Shown here: one piece after another, positions 14,661 through 26,249 of the stretch
Layout: each line of letters opens with the position of its first letter
How positions within the stretch are numbered: the stretch's first letter is position 1
Translations under genes and position numbers: made by a program
Notes under the pieces: generated by a model
Database searches by the model: none
The model's input: only the letters and a program-made list of their open reading frames with translations
Told to the model about the DNA's origin: nothing
Source: Paratinospora sagittata
Taxonomy: Eukaryota; Streptophyta; Magnoliopsida; Ranunculales; Menispermaceae
Length of the DNA stretch: 64,000 nucleotides
Direction of reading: 5' to 3'
NCBI GenBank assembly: GCA_035771175.1
Contig: CM069598.1
Span: 9,118,314-9,182,313, forward strand

Positions 14661-15066
14661 TCTTAAGAAATAATTAATCTGAAATGGCGGCAGCACTAAT
14701 ATTAATAAAAGAATCAATTTTTGTTTTTAAATATTACCACAAATATATTATGATGAATGGTTTCAAGGTCTAGCTAAATAAAAATATATAAATATAATCA
14801 TATTTCTCTTTAAATTACATAAAGAGGTGGGACAAATATATATGTATAGCTATACCCTTATCTTAAAAAAATATTATAACATGACAAGCTATCACCTACA
14901 GGATTTACCTTGGTTTTATATGTTTCTTGTTCCCGACCCTATCATTCTTTAGAATTTAGGCATGAAAAACTTTGAGAACAATATGTTCAGAATCATGTAT
15001 CGTCTAAGTAATAGTTACTGTTTCTAGTTAATGTCGTTACTCATACATTTAGAACAGTTAGAACTG

Positions 15067-15258
15067 TTGAGTGGATTGGGTGTGGAGTACTATATATGTA
15101 GAAAGAATGGGAGATTAAGGAGATTTGTTGATGTGAAATTTAGAGGTGAATTCAGTGAAGATGAGATGAGAAGAGTGATTTTGGTTGGATTGACCTGTTC
15201 AAATCCTAATCCAATTGCCTTTGGTACGACGACAAGTGTGGTTCAGATGTTCTCTAGA
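15067..15258 (+). pseudogene. L-type lectin receptor kinase fragment (kinase C-lobe)
   Basis: The frame reads RKNGRLRRFVDVKFRGEF, then EDEMRRVILVGLTCSNPNP, then SVVQMF. This matches the end of the kinase domain of plant lectin receptor kinases, where a GRLLxAVDxxLxGEFDEEEM segment precedes LLVGLxCSxPxPxxRPTMRxVVQML. The invariant Arg-Pro-Thr-Met is replaced by Phe-Gly-Thr-Thr. No other kinase subdomain, lectin domain or membrane segment is nearby. The open frame continues to 15567 without similarity, so it is a relic of about 64 codons and not a 178-residue gene. Confidence 0.6.
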
Positions 15259-15654
15259 GTCCATAGACTGGGTGGGTTATATATATCATCGCTACAACTT
15301 CAAATATTGCTGTGCATTAGCAAAAACAAGAGATTCATCCAAATGAAAACCGACAGTCAAATTTTTCGTGCAACTTATTATTTTGTTTCTTGCTCATCAT
15401 TTAGACACCTTTTGAAGCATATAATCTGTATTTTCACCAAAAAATCATCTACAGAGGCCCCAATACCATATTTTACAATTCAATTATATCCGTTTGATTA
15501 TGTTACTTGTGATTATAGATCCAAACTAGACACATACATTTATAGAATCATAAAATCTCCAAAATAAAACAATTTAACCTAAAATTGAACTTAAACATTC
15601 ATAAGAAAGTATCAAGTCCATTCTACAGTACAATGGCGTAGAAAAATAGTGGCA

Positions 15655-17180
15655 CACAAAAAATTCAGGTGGTTTTGCAAGGTAAGCTACATATGCTTAA
15701 TTTGTGTTTTTTTATTTTTGTACAGAGATCACACGAGATTGTATGTCACGACCATGACAATGTTATACGTAAGGGTGGCAATTTGGCCTACAAGGGCCAG
15801 CCAGTCCGACTCTATCGGGCCTAAGAATATTTGGGCCAGCCTAAATAAATATTAGGCTACGTCGGGCCTATATTAAAAAAATCTGAGCCCAAATTCAATC
15901 TAAAAGTTATATGGACTGAGTCTTTGGACTGAGCCTTTAGATTGAGCTTTTGAACCGGACTCTTAGACCCATAATATAATAAAAAAATATTTAAAGTTAA
16001 AAAATTAAAATAAAATATATAATTTAATTTAATAATTAAATAAAACATAGAAATAAAAATATTATTTATTGATTTCTAAAAAAATAACAAATAATTTGTA
16101 AACCTAAAAAATTTTAATTTACTATGAAATTCTAAATATTAGAATGTTACAACAATATTTCAATTATAAAACTATACTCTTATATATATATATATAACTA
16201 TAAAGTCTTAAACCACAATCCGAACCAAACTTATCGGTTTATATTTTTTTCAAACCTAAACTAAACCGAACTTATTAAAAAACTAAATCAAACCATACAC
16301 ATCAGTTCGATTCGATTTCACGGTTTGAACCAATCCATTGACATGTGTATTTGCGTATGTGTGTATGTGTGTGTAAATATGTATATATATTGTATATATT
16401 ATAATTATATAACACTCTTGAATCTTGATCATGTCTTTATATATATATATATATATATATACTCTTAATTATATACATTATATATATATAGGCCTTTAGA
16501 CGAGGTTCGTAGGTCGGGCGAGTCTAGTTATATAATCTCAAACTTTCTCAATAAGTTTTGGGACCGGACCGGACCAACCCATATAATAATTGGGCTCGAG
16601 TTTGAGTCGGATCATTTTAATCAAGTCAGGGCATGACTCATGGCCCTGGGCCAAATTGCAACCCCTAGTCATAAATGGTTTGGGTCGCTTTGTTAAAAAA
16701 ATATTATTTTAATGCTTAATTTGTGTTTTTAATGTTTTAAAGAGATTGCATAAGATTGCTCGGACACAACTTAAGAAATGTCAATGTTGTTTGGGTTGCT
16801 GATTTCACCAAAAAAACTTAATTTTAATGCTTAATTTGTTTGTTTTATGTTTGTGGAGAGATCGCCCTATATTGTACGAGCACGACTATGGCAATGCCAA
16901 TACGAGCACGACTATGGCAATGCCAAAGGCGATTTAGATCGTTGATTTTGCTAAAAACAAATGTTATTTTATTGCTTAAATGGTGGCTTTATGTCTTTAG
17001 AGTAATTGTACGAGATTGCCTAGCACGTACGGCCTGCGCAATGCCAAAGCTTGGATCACTGGTTTCGCCAAATTGCAATGCTTAATTTCTATTTTTAATG
17101 TTTGTTGAAAGATCACACGAAATTGACAAGACATGACAATGCCAAAGGAGGTTTAAGTTGCTGATTTTCTAGATTGAACA
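15655..17180 (+). repeat. Diverged tandem repeat of about 130-bp units, split by a MITE
   Basis: Units share the order AATGCTTAATTTGTGTTTTT, GAGATC(A/G)C...GATTGTA, then CACGAC(T/C)ATGGCAATGCCAAAGG and a GTTGCTGATTT(C/T) end. One unit lies at 15655-15769 and about four more at 16668-17180. A 24-bp segment ending CGACTATGGCAATGCCAA is itself duplicated near 16890. The block is interrupted by the hAT-like element at 15770-16667. Confidence 0.6.
15770..16667. mobile_element. hAT-like MITE inserted in a tandem repeat
   Basis: Inverted ends: the left reads AAGGGTGGCAATTTGGCC; the right, on the minus strand, reads AGGGGTTGCAATTTGGCC. Flanking 8-mers GTTATACG (15762-15769) and GTCATAAA (16668-16675) match at 5 of 8 positions, consistent with an old 8-bp duplication. 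Removing the element rejoins the tandem-repeat unit around it. The interior is GGGCC-rich near both ends, with TA runs (16184-16195, 16439-16460). No transposase. An open frame at 15857-16048 (minus) is low complexity. Confidence 0.65.
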
Positions 17181-17274
17181 ATGCCAATTGTGGTTAGAAA
17201 CCCAAATTAGAGAGATGCATTAATGGAATCATAATAAAATAATTTAAACTAAAATCGACCTTAAAACAACCATA

Positions 17275-18060
17275 TTTGATAAAAATGAAATCTTTATTTG
17301 ACAAGATCCTGTCAAATTTACCGCATCAAATAAAGATTTCTTAACATTTGATAGAGATTTATCCAAATGAATATCTATTTAAGTTAAGAAATCTTTATTT
17401 GATAGGATCTTGTCAAATTTATTGTATCAAATAATGATTTCTTAACATAAATAGAGTAATTAACCTTCCAAAATAAATTGCTGCCAAGCTTTTTATTTTG
17501 ATTTTTTTCATCAAAATCCTTATTTGATATATAGGATCCTATAAAATTTATCGCATCTAATTATAAAGATTTATTAACATAAATAGAGATTAATCAACCT
17601 TCTAAAATAAAAGGATAAACGGTTGTCAACCTTTTATTTTGATTTTTTTTTCATCTATTGAAGATTTCTTCATCTCTATTTAAGTTAAGAAATCTTTATT
17701 AGATTAAAAATAAATCTTTTCTTGACAAGATCTTGTCAAATTTATCGTATCAAATAAAGATTTAATGTAATTTCCCAACCTTCTATTTTAATTTTCTTAG
17801 CATAAATAGAGATTCAAATCTTTAATTGACAGGATCCTGTCAAATTTATTGCATCATCAAATTAAGATTTGTTAATGGAGATTAATCAACCTTCCAAAAT
17901 AAGCTGTTGCCAACCTTTTATTTTTTATTTTTTTTCATCAAATAAAGAATTCTTAAATAAAACAAAGATTCATCTGGATAAATCTCTATTTACTTTATTT
18001 AATGAAAGAAATTAAAATAAAAGTTTGGCAACAGCTTATTTTGGAAGATTGATTAAATCT
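17275..18060. repeat. Array of palindromic repeat units
   Basis: At least five units centre on a short palindrome, AAATCTTTATTTGA...TCAAATAAAGATTT, around GATC(C/T)TGTCAAATTTAT(C/T)G. Examples start near 17289, 17388, 17508, 17700 and 17815. Between them recurs TAAT(C/T)AACCTTCCAAAATAA followed by a TGCCAACCTTTTATTTTGATT-like segment. The last 50 bp (18010-18055) are the inverse complement of 17880-17925, so the whole block can fold back. No coding capacity. Confidence 0.7.
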
Positions 18061-18089
18061 ATGCAATTATATAGATAGGAGTACTAGAA

Positions 18090-18127
18090 CAAACAACAAC
18101 AACAACAATAATAATAATAATAATAAT
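18090..18127. repeat. (ACA)n(ATA)n microsatellite
   Basis: AAC/ACA trinucleotides run directly into ATA trinucleotides. Confidence 0.9.
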
Positions 18128-20499
18128 GCATACTTAAAAATAAATATACGATTTACGAAAGCTCGATTAGTTTCAATGCAAGTTATCTGATTTGGTCAAA
18201 ACAAAGTTCAGATTAACAATTAGCAGAGTTCAGAATGAATCAAATACTTAATGATCATTAAACTATTTTCAAGTGTAGAGTCTTTTGATCAAATCATGGA
18301 AGAATTTCAACTGCAAAATCTTATATTCTATTTATGTCTGATCATTATATTTGCACTTGATTTTACTTAGGTGTCCTTTGATCATTTGAAGTTTCATGAA
18401 CAAGAACAAATCACAACTCTATAATAAATTTTTTTTTAAAAACGAGAACGAATAAGTGAATAAAGCTAAAATTGGAACACCGGACCACACTCTTTTTTTT
18501 TTAAATTTCTTTTTGAAAGAAATAAATGAATATATTAATATATGATAGAAAAATGCTAAGTACTATACAAAGAGACCAATAGGTAGGCCAAATGCTAAAA
18601 AAAAATTTATATAAAAAAGCTGTGGAGGATACAAATTAGCTACCTCTTGCAAAACATACACGAGGTTTATCTATCTTCCATATGTGGAGGGAATTAGAAG
18701 AACACAATTGCTGCAGGCCAATCGGCTAGCTTTTTCATATAAGCATTCCCATCTTCTAAACTCTCTTAGAAGAATGCGGATTTATATAAGAGCAATACTA
18801 GAGCGATTGAAAAACCATTAAATTTATAGCCGAACTAATTTCTAGAGATTTAAGCTCTTGTCAATAGTGTATCGGGCAAATTTACAATTAAACCACGTGG
18901 TTTGGTTTGGTGCGGTGTGGGCCACTTGGCGCGGTGGCTACAATTATTCTAGTCACATTGTTAATAAGATATCAAAATCACATTTAAGAGAAAATAAATA
19001 ATATTTGTAATGTGATGCAAATTTATGAACTTTTTGTCACAAGTTTACTCTTAAGTTTGTTACTTGGGAGAACTTAGAAGTCCACTTATTGTATCTGAGG
19101 GTCCACTTACTGTTTTTAAGTTTGATAATTGTATTGATAGTGAATTTTTAGTTTCTGTGCAACCTTTGGATGTGCAAAACTCCAATGGGATCGAATAATA
19201 TATATAATTATACCTGGCAAAAAAGCATTAATTTACTAATCCTCCACTTAAGCTATAAACTTTTTTTAATTCTTTTTGAAAGAATTAAAATTTATGCTTA
19301 TCTTTTATTTTAGGAATAAATTTATAATTAATATATATAGTAACTAATCAATAATTCAATTCCCACTTTTGGCGACTTGTCTAATTTTTCTTTAACTTGA
19401 CATGCGATTTCTCTATTTTAATTATCCCTTCTTCTTCTTATTTTTCTCTTTTTTTTATTTTTTTTTATAAATTAAATATGCATTCCATAGTAGACTGCGA
19501 AATTTGAAGGAAGTTTTGAGACATAGACCAGCCCATCTTGCACTAACATGATTTAAGAAAAATTTTAATTATTGGATCAAACAAAGAGATTGAATAAACA
19601 AATCATTTTAAAAAATAAAGAACTAATTAATGGGATAGTAATCCAACATAGGATAGCAATGGAGGAAAGCACACCAAATAACTTTTTGGTATATCCTTTA
19701 TTCGATATTTATAGTAGTACCTTGCAAAAAAAAAAAAAAAAACATACATTTTTGGTAGTCTGAGGAAATATTGCAACTATTATTTTTGAGTGCAAGATTG
19801 AATGATATGTTGATGGCTATACTATGGTTTTCTTCCATTGAATATATACTATTAAAATTGAAATTTTAAAAAAAAAATGATGATGGCAAAATATATACTT
19901 GAGCTAAAAAGTATATATAAAAATGATGATAACTTAGTGTTGTAGAAGACCTAACTTGTTCGGTTGTTCCCAACATTTTCTATGACTCCTAGCTACATAT
20001 GAATACTTGGAGAGAACTATATATGAAAATAAATTATTAAACCATCTACAAATAATTAAAAAACACATACTTAAAAAGAGATAGAAATCTTATCTTTTGA
20101 GAAAAGAAGGTGCATGGTATAATTTATAGAGACGTTCTATGGCTCAGAGGGAGGATAATTTGAGAGTTGAAAATACATATGATTAGAATTGAATTCCTGA
20201 CTTTATGATTGCATTAATTCTATGAAATTCTATTTGGATCTTACTATATCTTGTTTTAAAATATGCATACCAAGACTATATGTGATTAAGTAAATGGTGT
20301 TTATTCATGTTCTCATATATATTTTGAGTTATTTTAACATGTCTAAAAAAATTATATATATGAAAAAGCAACATTATTATTACTAAGAGAATTATTATTA
20401 TTATTTTTGGAATATTATTACCATTAATGTGTCAATCATTGCAAACATGATTCATGTTAACAAATATAGCTCATAATTAACCCTAAATTACATACTGAA
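18128..20499. other. Intergenic, no gene recognised
   Basis: AT-rich sequence. The last part (about 19750-20330) is copy 2 of the dispersed repeat described at 14130-14660. No host gene or transposon protein is visible. Confidence 0.5.
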
Positions 20500-20720
20500 A
20501 GGTGGGAATGGGACAAAGCAAATCATATAATCCATTAATTAAGTAGATTTGCCGCTTTAGCATTTAAGAAGCTGATTAGCCGGTACGTTTAGTTCTAAAT
20601 TCGATACCATTTAATCATGATATAGAATTTTTTTATTTTTATTTTTAATTTTAATCATGATATAGAATTTAGAACTAAGCAAAACTGCTAATTAGCTTCT
20701 TAAATGCTAAAGCCACAAAC
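20500..20720. repeat. Foldback (inverted-repeat) element
   Basis: Arms at 20551-20602 and 20666-20720 are imperfect inverse complements sharing CTTTAGCATTTAAGAAGCT, separated by about 63 bp. The spacer itself has TTTAATCATGATATAGAATT twice. A third, single arm is at 13521-13618. It is probably a small MITE, but no target duplication was identified. Confidence 0.65.
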
Positions 20721-20986
20721 CTCTTATTTGCAACTTATTTATTACAAAAAAAAAAAGTGGTGACAACAAATCGCAATTAATCCATTTTATCTGTTTAACA
20801 AATGCAAATCCCCTTGCCCACATGAGTCTTTCCCTCACAATAACGCTCACATTCAAACTGCAGTTGGTGAGAAATTAAGAGCATATATGGTAGACTCTTG
20901 ATCAGCTGCCTCCTCCAAGTGCTTAACTTTGTGACAAAGCTCCAATAAATGGCCTCTCAAGGTCATATAATAACCAATATTTGATC

Positions 20987-21250
20987 ATACATCATCCGCA
21001 TGCCCTCATGACATGCATGCCTTGCTCACATGACATGCATGCCTTGCTCACATGTCATGTCACACATGCCATCATGGCATGCATGCCTTGCTCACATGAC
21101 ATGCATGTCTTGCTCACATATCATGACACATGCCATCATGACATGCATGCCTTGCTCACATGACATGCATGCCTTGCTCACATGTCATGTCACACATGCC
21201 ATCATGGCATGCATGCCTTGCTCACATGTCATGTCATGCATCACATGACA
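20987..21250. repeat. 22-bp minisatellite rich in CATG
   Basis: The unit CATGACATGCATGCCTTGCTCA is repeated around ten times, alternating with CATGTCATGTCACACATGCCATCATGG, so that a higher-order unit of about 120 bp appears twice (roughly 21020-21130 and 21140-21250). The units are themselves partly palindromic (TGCATGCA, CCATCATGG). The Met/His/Cys-rich frames across it are repeat readings. Confidence 0.9.
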
Positions 21251-22479
21251 TACTCCCTAAGCTCATGAGCTTAGAGGTTACGTCCAAGTGAAGCATGAAA
21301 ATGTCCTTGTCCCCTGAAATAAACATTAACAAAAAAAAAAACATGAATAATCCACTCCACTAAATAAAACTAACAAAACATAGCAAAATAAAACAAAATA
21401 AAAATGATTGATCATCAGACCAAATAAGATTTAAAAAAAAAAAAAAAAAAAGTTCATCAACCAACCTGCCCTCGCTGGCATAAGCGACCCGTTGGGGACA
21501 ATGTGACAATGGCAACATCTGGTAAATCGCTAATCCGATATTTTGTATTATTTTTTAGTGCAAGCTTATTGAGAACTATGTTGATGGCCTTCCTCCATTG
21601 AATATACACACTCTTAAAATCAAACAAAGAAGAAAGATCATCAAGAAGAAGAAAAAGGAAGATGGTTTTAGAAAAAAATGAGATTAAAAACCTTGAGAAT
21701 TAAGTAATGGAGAGAGGAAAAACAAAATGACAAAGACTCTTGTAGAAGTTCTTGGAGAGAACTAGAAAAAAAAAAAAAATTATGAAACTATGTGCAAACA
21801 AAAAGCACATAGAAAAAGAGAGAGAAAAGAGAAAAGAGAAAGGAGAAATGTTCATGTCTCAACTAGGTTGAGGAAGATGGTATTTATAGAGATTTTTCAT
21901 TGTTGGAGCTAGCGAGCTGGATAAGATCATGAGGTGGAGCTGACAGCAAATTAGAAAAATGCTTTCTAATCAAATCCGGATTCTATGTTATCACAGTCCG
22001 TTGGATCTTTTTTAAAATGTATCCCGAGGCACTTACTTATATGCGATTTAATGGTGTAAAATCTAGTTGTCATGTTTTGGGTTATGTTTTGAGAGTCACT
22101 TTTCTAAGTATAAATCAAATCAAACCAAGTTTTTAAAGTTAATTTATAGGCTTGGTTTACAATTATGAATATGTAAGGTTCGGTTTGTAACACCTTATAT
22201 TTCGTAGAATCAAATTATTCTTTACACACCTTTAATGTGAAAATAATGTAACTGAAAAAATGTTTTATTTATCATCTCCATATTTGATATTAATATGCGG
22301 CACTACATAATCAAGAAATTGTTTTCTCAAAGTTGTTCATCCAAAAATACTAAAGATATACAAGGGCCCATGGTAACTCCCTAGATTAAATATATATAAA
22401 CAAAATTAAAAGAAATACTATGTACGGAGTAACGTATTATTAGAAACTTTCAGTATATACGATGTAATAAAATCGTTAT
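21251..22479. other. Intergenic with dispersed repeat copy 3
   Basis: About 21520-22100 is the third copy of the dispersed repeat (GGTAAATCGCTAATCCGATA at 21522, CTATGTTGATGGCC, CAACTAGGTTGAGGAAGATG at 21862). The rest is AT-rich with A runs. No coding sequence recognised. Confidence 0.45.
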
Positions 22480-23410
22480 ATATTAGTTCAGTTCAGTTCA
22501 GTTTGATTTATAAGGTATGAAACTTAAAATACTACTTAAACACTAACTATCTACTTAAATTCTGAAAGCGATCGATTAACTTTTATTCTTAAATGTTAAT
22601 TAAAATCGTAAATGCACTTATCATATTATTTAACTAATTGCATGGAATTAGGTTCAATCTAATTTACCAATTATAAACCGATTTATGTTCTCCCAGCCCT
22701 ATTTTACATGCTCTTAGAGGGTAAGGTTGGTGAGTAAAGAATGATAAATAGGATGAAAAGGAAAGAAACTTTAATCCTATTGATAATATCAACGAGAATT
22801 TTGTTATCTATTTAAACTTTGATAGCTTTTATATCAAAATTAAACTAAACCAAACCTAACACATTAGGAAGGTTCAATTTGATTTGTCAATGTAAAACGC
22901 GGTTATGGATATTCCTATTTGTTTAATTTTCGTGCTCCTAGAGGATAGATTTATAAGTAAGTAAAAAAGGGAACGAAGCATTTCTATTGGCAATATCAAC
23001 GAGAATTTCACAATCCGTTTGAAGTACTTGTTAAGTCCAAATATTTTCTTAAGCTTATTAAATGTTTAAACAAAATAAAAATACACTGATCATTTACGAA
23101 ACTTCAATTATAAGATGAAACTACTTTTATCCTTTTTCTAGTTCAGCTCGGTTAGGTTTAAAAGGTATCACATTGAAAACGCCTCGTTACCCTAATGTTG
23201 AAACTATAAACACACACCCTTGTCATATTTTAAACTAAATCAAATCTTAATTAGTAGGAAGGTTCATATTGATTTGCCAATTTTAAAAAAAAATTGATGC
23301 ATGGACACCCCTATCCTACATATATATTTTCCTAGAGGATGGAATTAAAGGAAAGAAACATTAATCCATTCGAAAATATCAATGATATTTTTGTTGCCCA
23401 TTAATCCTTA
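22480..23410 (+). repeat. Three diverged copies of a repeat of roughly 300-350 bp
   Basis: Each copy contains, in order, TTAGGAAGGTTCAA-like, CCAATT..AAACCG-like, CTCCTAGAGGATAGA-like and AATATCAACGAGAATTT segments, for example near 22650-22805, 22865-23010 and 23255-23395. An array of CAGTT repeats (22487-22505) and a GGTATGAAACTTAAAA/GGTATCACATTGAAAA segment also recur. Origin unknown. Confidence 0.5.
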
Positions 23411-23862
23411 ATGTTTGTGTTAACCTCCCTATCCTCATATACTTAAAGCTCTACAAAAATTGGTCGGCTAGGAAGGGGCTTGAGTTATGAAATCCCATTT
23501 TTTTTCTTGGCCATCACACTCACCAAAGTTAGTTCAAAATTTGTAATGATAGCTACTACCAACCCTTACATTTGGACCCTTTCTTGTTCTTTTTTTTTTT
23601 TTTTTTTGTGAATAGTATATATGTTAAAAAATTGATCTAAGAGACATGGAAAACTGATACGTTAAAAATTTCTTTGCACATTTCAATCAAAGATAAATGT
23701 TTTCAATAGCTTACTCTAGACTATTGATAAAAGCAGCTTTGGTTCAACGTCTTTATAATATAATTGAGGATGCTTTGGCTCTCCTTAGTCATGTTGTGTG
23801 TGCTTATAATTATGACCCTTGTTACTTGGATTATATTTGTCATTTGTTGTGAGGGCTATCCC

Positions 23863-24108
23863 TAGAGGTGGCAAAATTGTGGGTACCTACAAAAATGGGT
23901 ATGGACAACCTTTTATAATACTTTTAAAACGAACATCAAGTCTTTTGTCCATGCCCGTATGGTCTAAAAAAAGTGCTATGTTTTTTGTCTGTCTAGTTTG
24001 ATTAAGATATTCATAGGTTAAAAAATGCAAAATTTTTTATTTAGTTTTCATGATATATATACTTTAACGTCTTTCATATATACATTACTAACAAATTTAG
24101 TTGCTTAC

Positions 24109-24179
<71 letters not shown>

Positions 24180-24441
24180 GAACCACATCCATTAATATAT
24201 GTATATGTAGGTAGTAAAGTAGGTAGATATAAATACACATAAGATAGAAATTTATATTTTTACCCTTGGTAACCAATATCATTTTTTTCCTCTCATGTCC
24301 GGGCTTGGCCTCTATTTAATGAAACAAACAATAATTTATATCCATACTCGGCCCGCTTTGAAAGTTACATTTTTCATACCAGCTTAAAAGCGGGCCAGAC
24401 AATATCAAACAAACAGGTTCGGACAATTATTGTCACCCCTA
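23863..24441. mobile_element. hAT-like MITE with (AT)n core
   Basis: Inverted ends TAGAGGTGGCAAAATTGT (left) and, on the minus strand, TAGGGGTGACAATAATTGT (right). Flanking 8-mers GCTATCCC (23855-23862) and GCTATGTC (24442-24449) agree at 6 of 8 positions. It contains a 62-bp (AT)n run. No transposase. Its structure parallels the other two hAT-type elements of this window. Confidence 0.7.
24114..24175. repeat. (AT)n microsatellite
   Basis: About 30 perfect AT units inside the MITE at 23863-24441. The isoleucine/tyrosine frame here is an artefact of the repeat. Confidence 0.95.
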
Positions 24442-24759
24442 GCTATGTCTACTTATTATTAGGCCTTTGCCCACTTTTTTGTAGGGTTTACAAGCCTATT
24501 TTGTAGGCCAATAGTGTTGCATATTCTACGAACAATTCATGCATGATGCCACTTTTAGGATGTATTCCATAAATGAATAATGTTATGATCTTGACCAGAA
24601 AAAAAAAAAAGAAAAAAGAAAAAAAAATGCTTCTTCAAGGTGCGCATATACTAATGAGTGTCAAAATGTGTACAAGTATAGATGGACCGTGGGCTGAATT
24701 CAAGACTATCTAATTCTAATACAATTATATTGGGTCGTGGGCTAAATTAATTAAGTGTT

Positions 24760-25965
24760 GAAAATGTGCAGTGGGGTTGTTTTTAAAGCTGATTTGATTT
24801 CGAAAAGGCTTATGATTATGTTGATTGGGAGTTTTTGGACTATGTGATGAGTAAGAAGAACTTTGGGAGGAAGTGGCAAGGGTGGATTAGTGGGTGTTTG
24901 AAGTCTGTCTCCTTCTCAATTATTATTAATGGTAAAGGTTCCAGGGAGTTTGATGCTCATAGGGGCCTAGACAAGGTGACTCGTTGTCACCATTCCTGTT
25001 TACTTTAGTGATGGACATTCTGAATAGGATGATGTCAAAGGCCTGCATGACTTCCACGGTAAAGGGGTTCTCTGTTGGTATAGAAGGGGTTGTGGTATCT
25101 CATTTATTGTTTGCAGATGATACGTTGTTCTTTCTGGAGGGTGAGGAGGTGAATGTTGAGAATGCTCTCTGCTTGCTTCAGTGCTTCTGTTTGATGTCTG
25201 GGCTTAAGATTAATCTAGGCAAATGCCAATTGGCTGGCATCAACATTGACCATGTTATGTTATCCAGTTTGGCTACAAAGTTTGGGTGTTCTATTCGTTC
25301 TTGGCCACTTCAATATCTTGGTCTGCCTTTAGGCGGCAACCCCCTTTGCAAAACTTTTTGGGATCCAGTGGTTGTCAAGATTTCTCACAGATTGGACGGA
25401 TGGAAAAGAGGGTTTCTCCATAGGAGAGGAAGACTTGTTTTTATCAACTCAGTGGTGTCTGCAATCCCAACATATATTATTGAGAGAAAAATTAAAGTTT
25501 TTTTGTGGAAAGGGGCTGACAAAAGTAGTGGGTTGCACTCGGCTAACTGGGAGATTGTTCAAAAATCGGTGTCTAAAGGTGGATTGGGAATTGGGAATTG
25601 GGAATTGGAAACATCTTGAAGAGGAACAAGGCTCTTTGTGGAAAATGGGTTTGGAGGTTTTACAAGGACCATCAATCTTTTTGAGCAAGAGTTTTTACTA
25701 GCCGATTTGGAAATATTGAGTTGAGGAGAATTTCCCCCTCAATTCGTACCACTTTTAGAAGCCCATGGAAATTCGTCCTTTTCATTCTCCCTGATATGTT
25801 CCCTCATTTTCAACTTATGGTTGGGAATGGATGCACTTTTAAGTTATGGGAGGATCGGTGGCTCACTAATACCCCTATTGATGAAATTTTCCCTAGAATT
25901 TACCATGCCTCCCCGTTTCCTAACCACCCCATTGCCCACTTTCACTGCTTCGGTGCCCAATCGGA
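24760..25965 (+). pseudogene. L1-type LINE reverse transcriptase fragment
   Basis: Copying enzyme of a non-LTR retrotransposon, truncated at both ends. Visible in order: the EKAYDYVDWEF motif (about 24806), a QGDSLSPFLF motif (24974), the catalytic LLFADDTLFF motif (about 25109), LQYLGLPLGG (about 25310), the RLVFINSVVSAIP segment, and a zf-RVT-like end with KLWEDRWL (about 25842). Frameshifts break it near 24790 and 24970 and after 25615, so it is dead. There is no endonuclease domain upstream and no poly-A tail; its 3' side abuts unrelated sequence and the old Copia element. Confidence 0.9.
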
Positions 25966-26249
25966 AGATAGCAGAAGCAGAAGCAGAAGTTGCTTCTTTA
26001 TTACTTCCCAGTAAATTGTTTTCTTCATTAGCAACAGTTGATGAAGATGATGCTTTATTTGGTGCTGCATTTTCCTTACTATCGACCACATTGCTCAGTT
26101 CCTCATCTGAAATGCATGTCTCAAATGCAACACTTAATGCCTCATCTTCGATGATATCGGGCAAACCACGCTTCATCAGACAAGCAAGCTCACAGATTTC
26201 CTTTAAGCTTTCATTTGTAATAATCTGTGGTTTCATCTCTTCCTCATCA
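25966..26249 (-). pseudogene. Open segment of unknown origin at the Copia/LINE junction
   Basis: About 90 codons read in frame with the Copia pre-integrase domain on the minus strand, after LELVHSD, where an integrase core should begin. The sequence instead reads NESLKEICELACLMKRGLPD and continues as an acidic, Ser/Ala-rich stretch (SDEELSNVVDSKENAAP). This does not resemble Copia or LINE proteins known to me. It could be a captured host-gene piece or a filler left by a break. I cannot name a source gene. Confidence 0.4.

Larger units (their letters stand above)
12221..15066. other. Intergenic with repeat remnants
   Basis: No intact gene. It includes a possible SINE-like segment at about 12640-12890 (TCAGCTGAGCTAACAC resembling an A box, GGGTTTGATTC resembling a B box, then an A run), one arm of a foldback family at 13521-13618, and a dispersed repeat at about 14130-14660. 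The open frame at 13183-13500 (minus) has no recognisable protein similarity. Confidence 0.45.

Noticed and set aside
15031..15567. A 178-codon plus-strand gene
   Set aside because: Only codons for about 64 residues resemble a kinase C-lobe and the rest has no similarity; it is a relic, not a complete gene.
20981..21248. A CRISPR-like array or a Met/His/Cys-rich peptide
   Set aside because: Adjacent repeats without unique spacers in a plant genome; it is a minisatellite.
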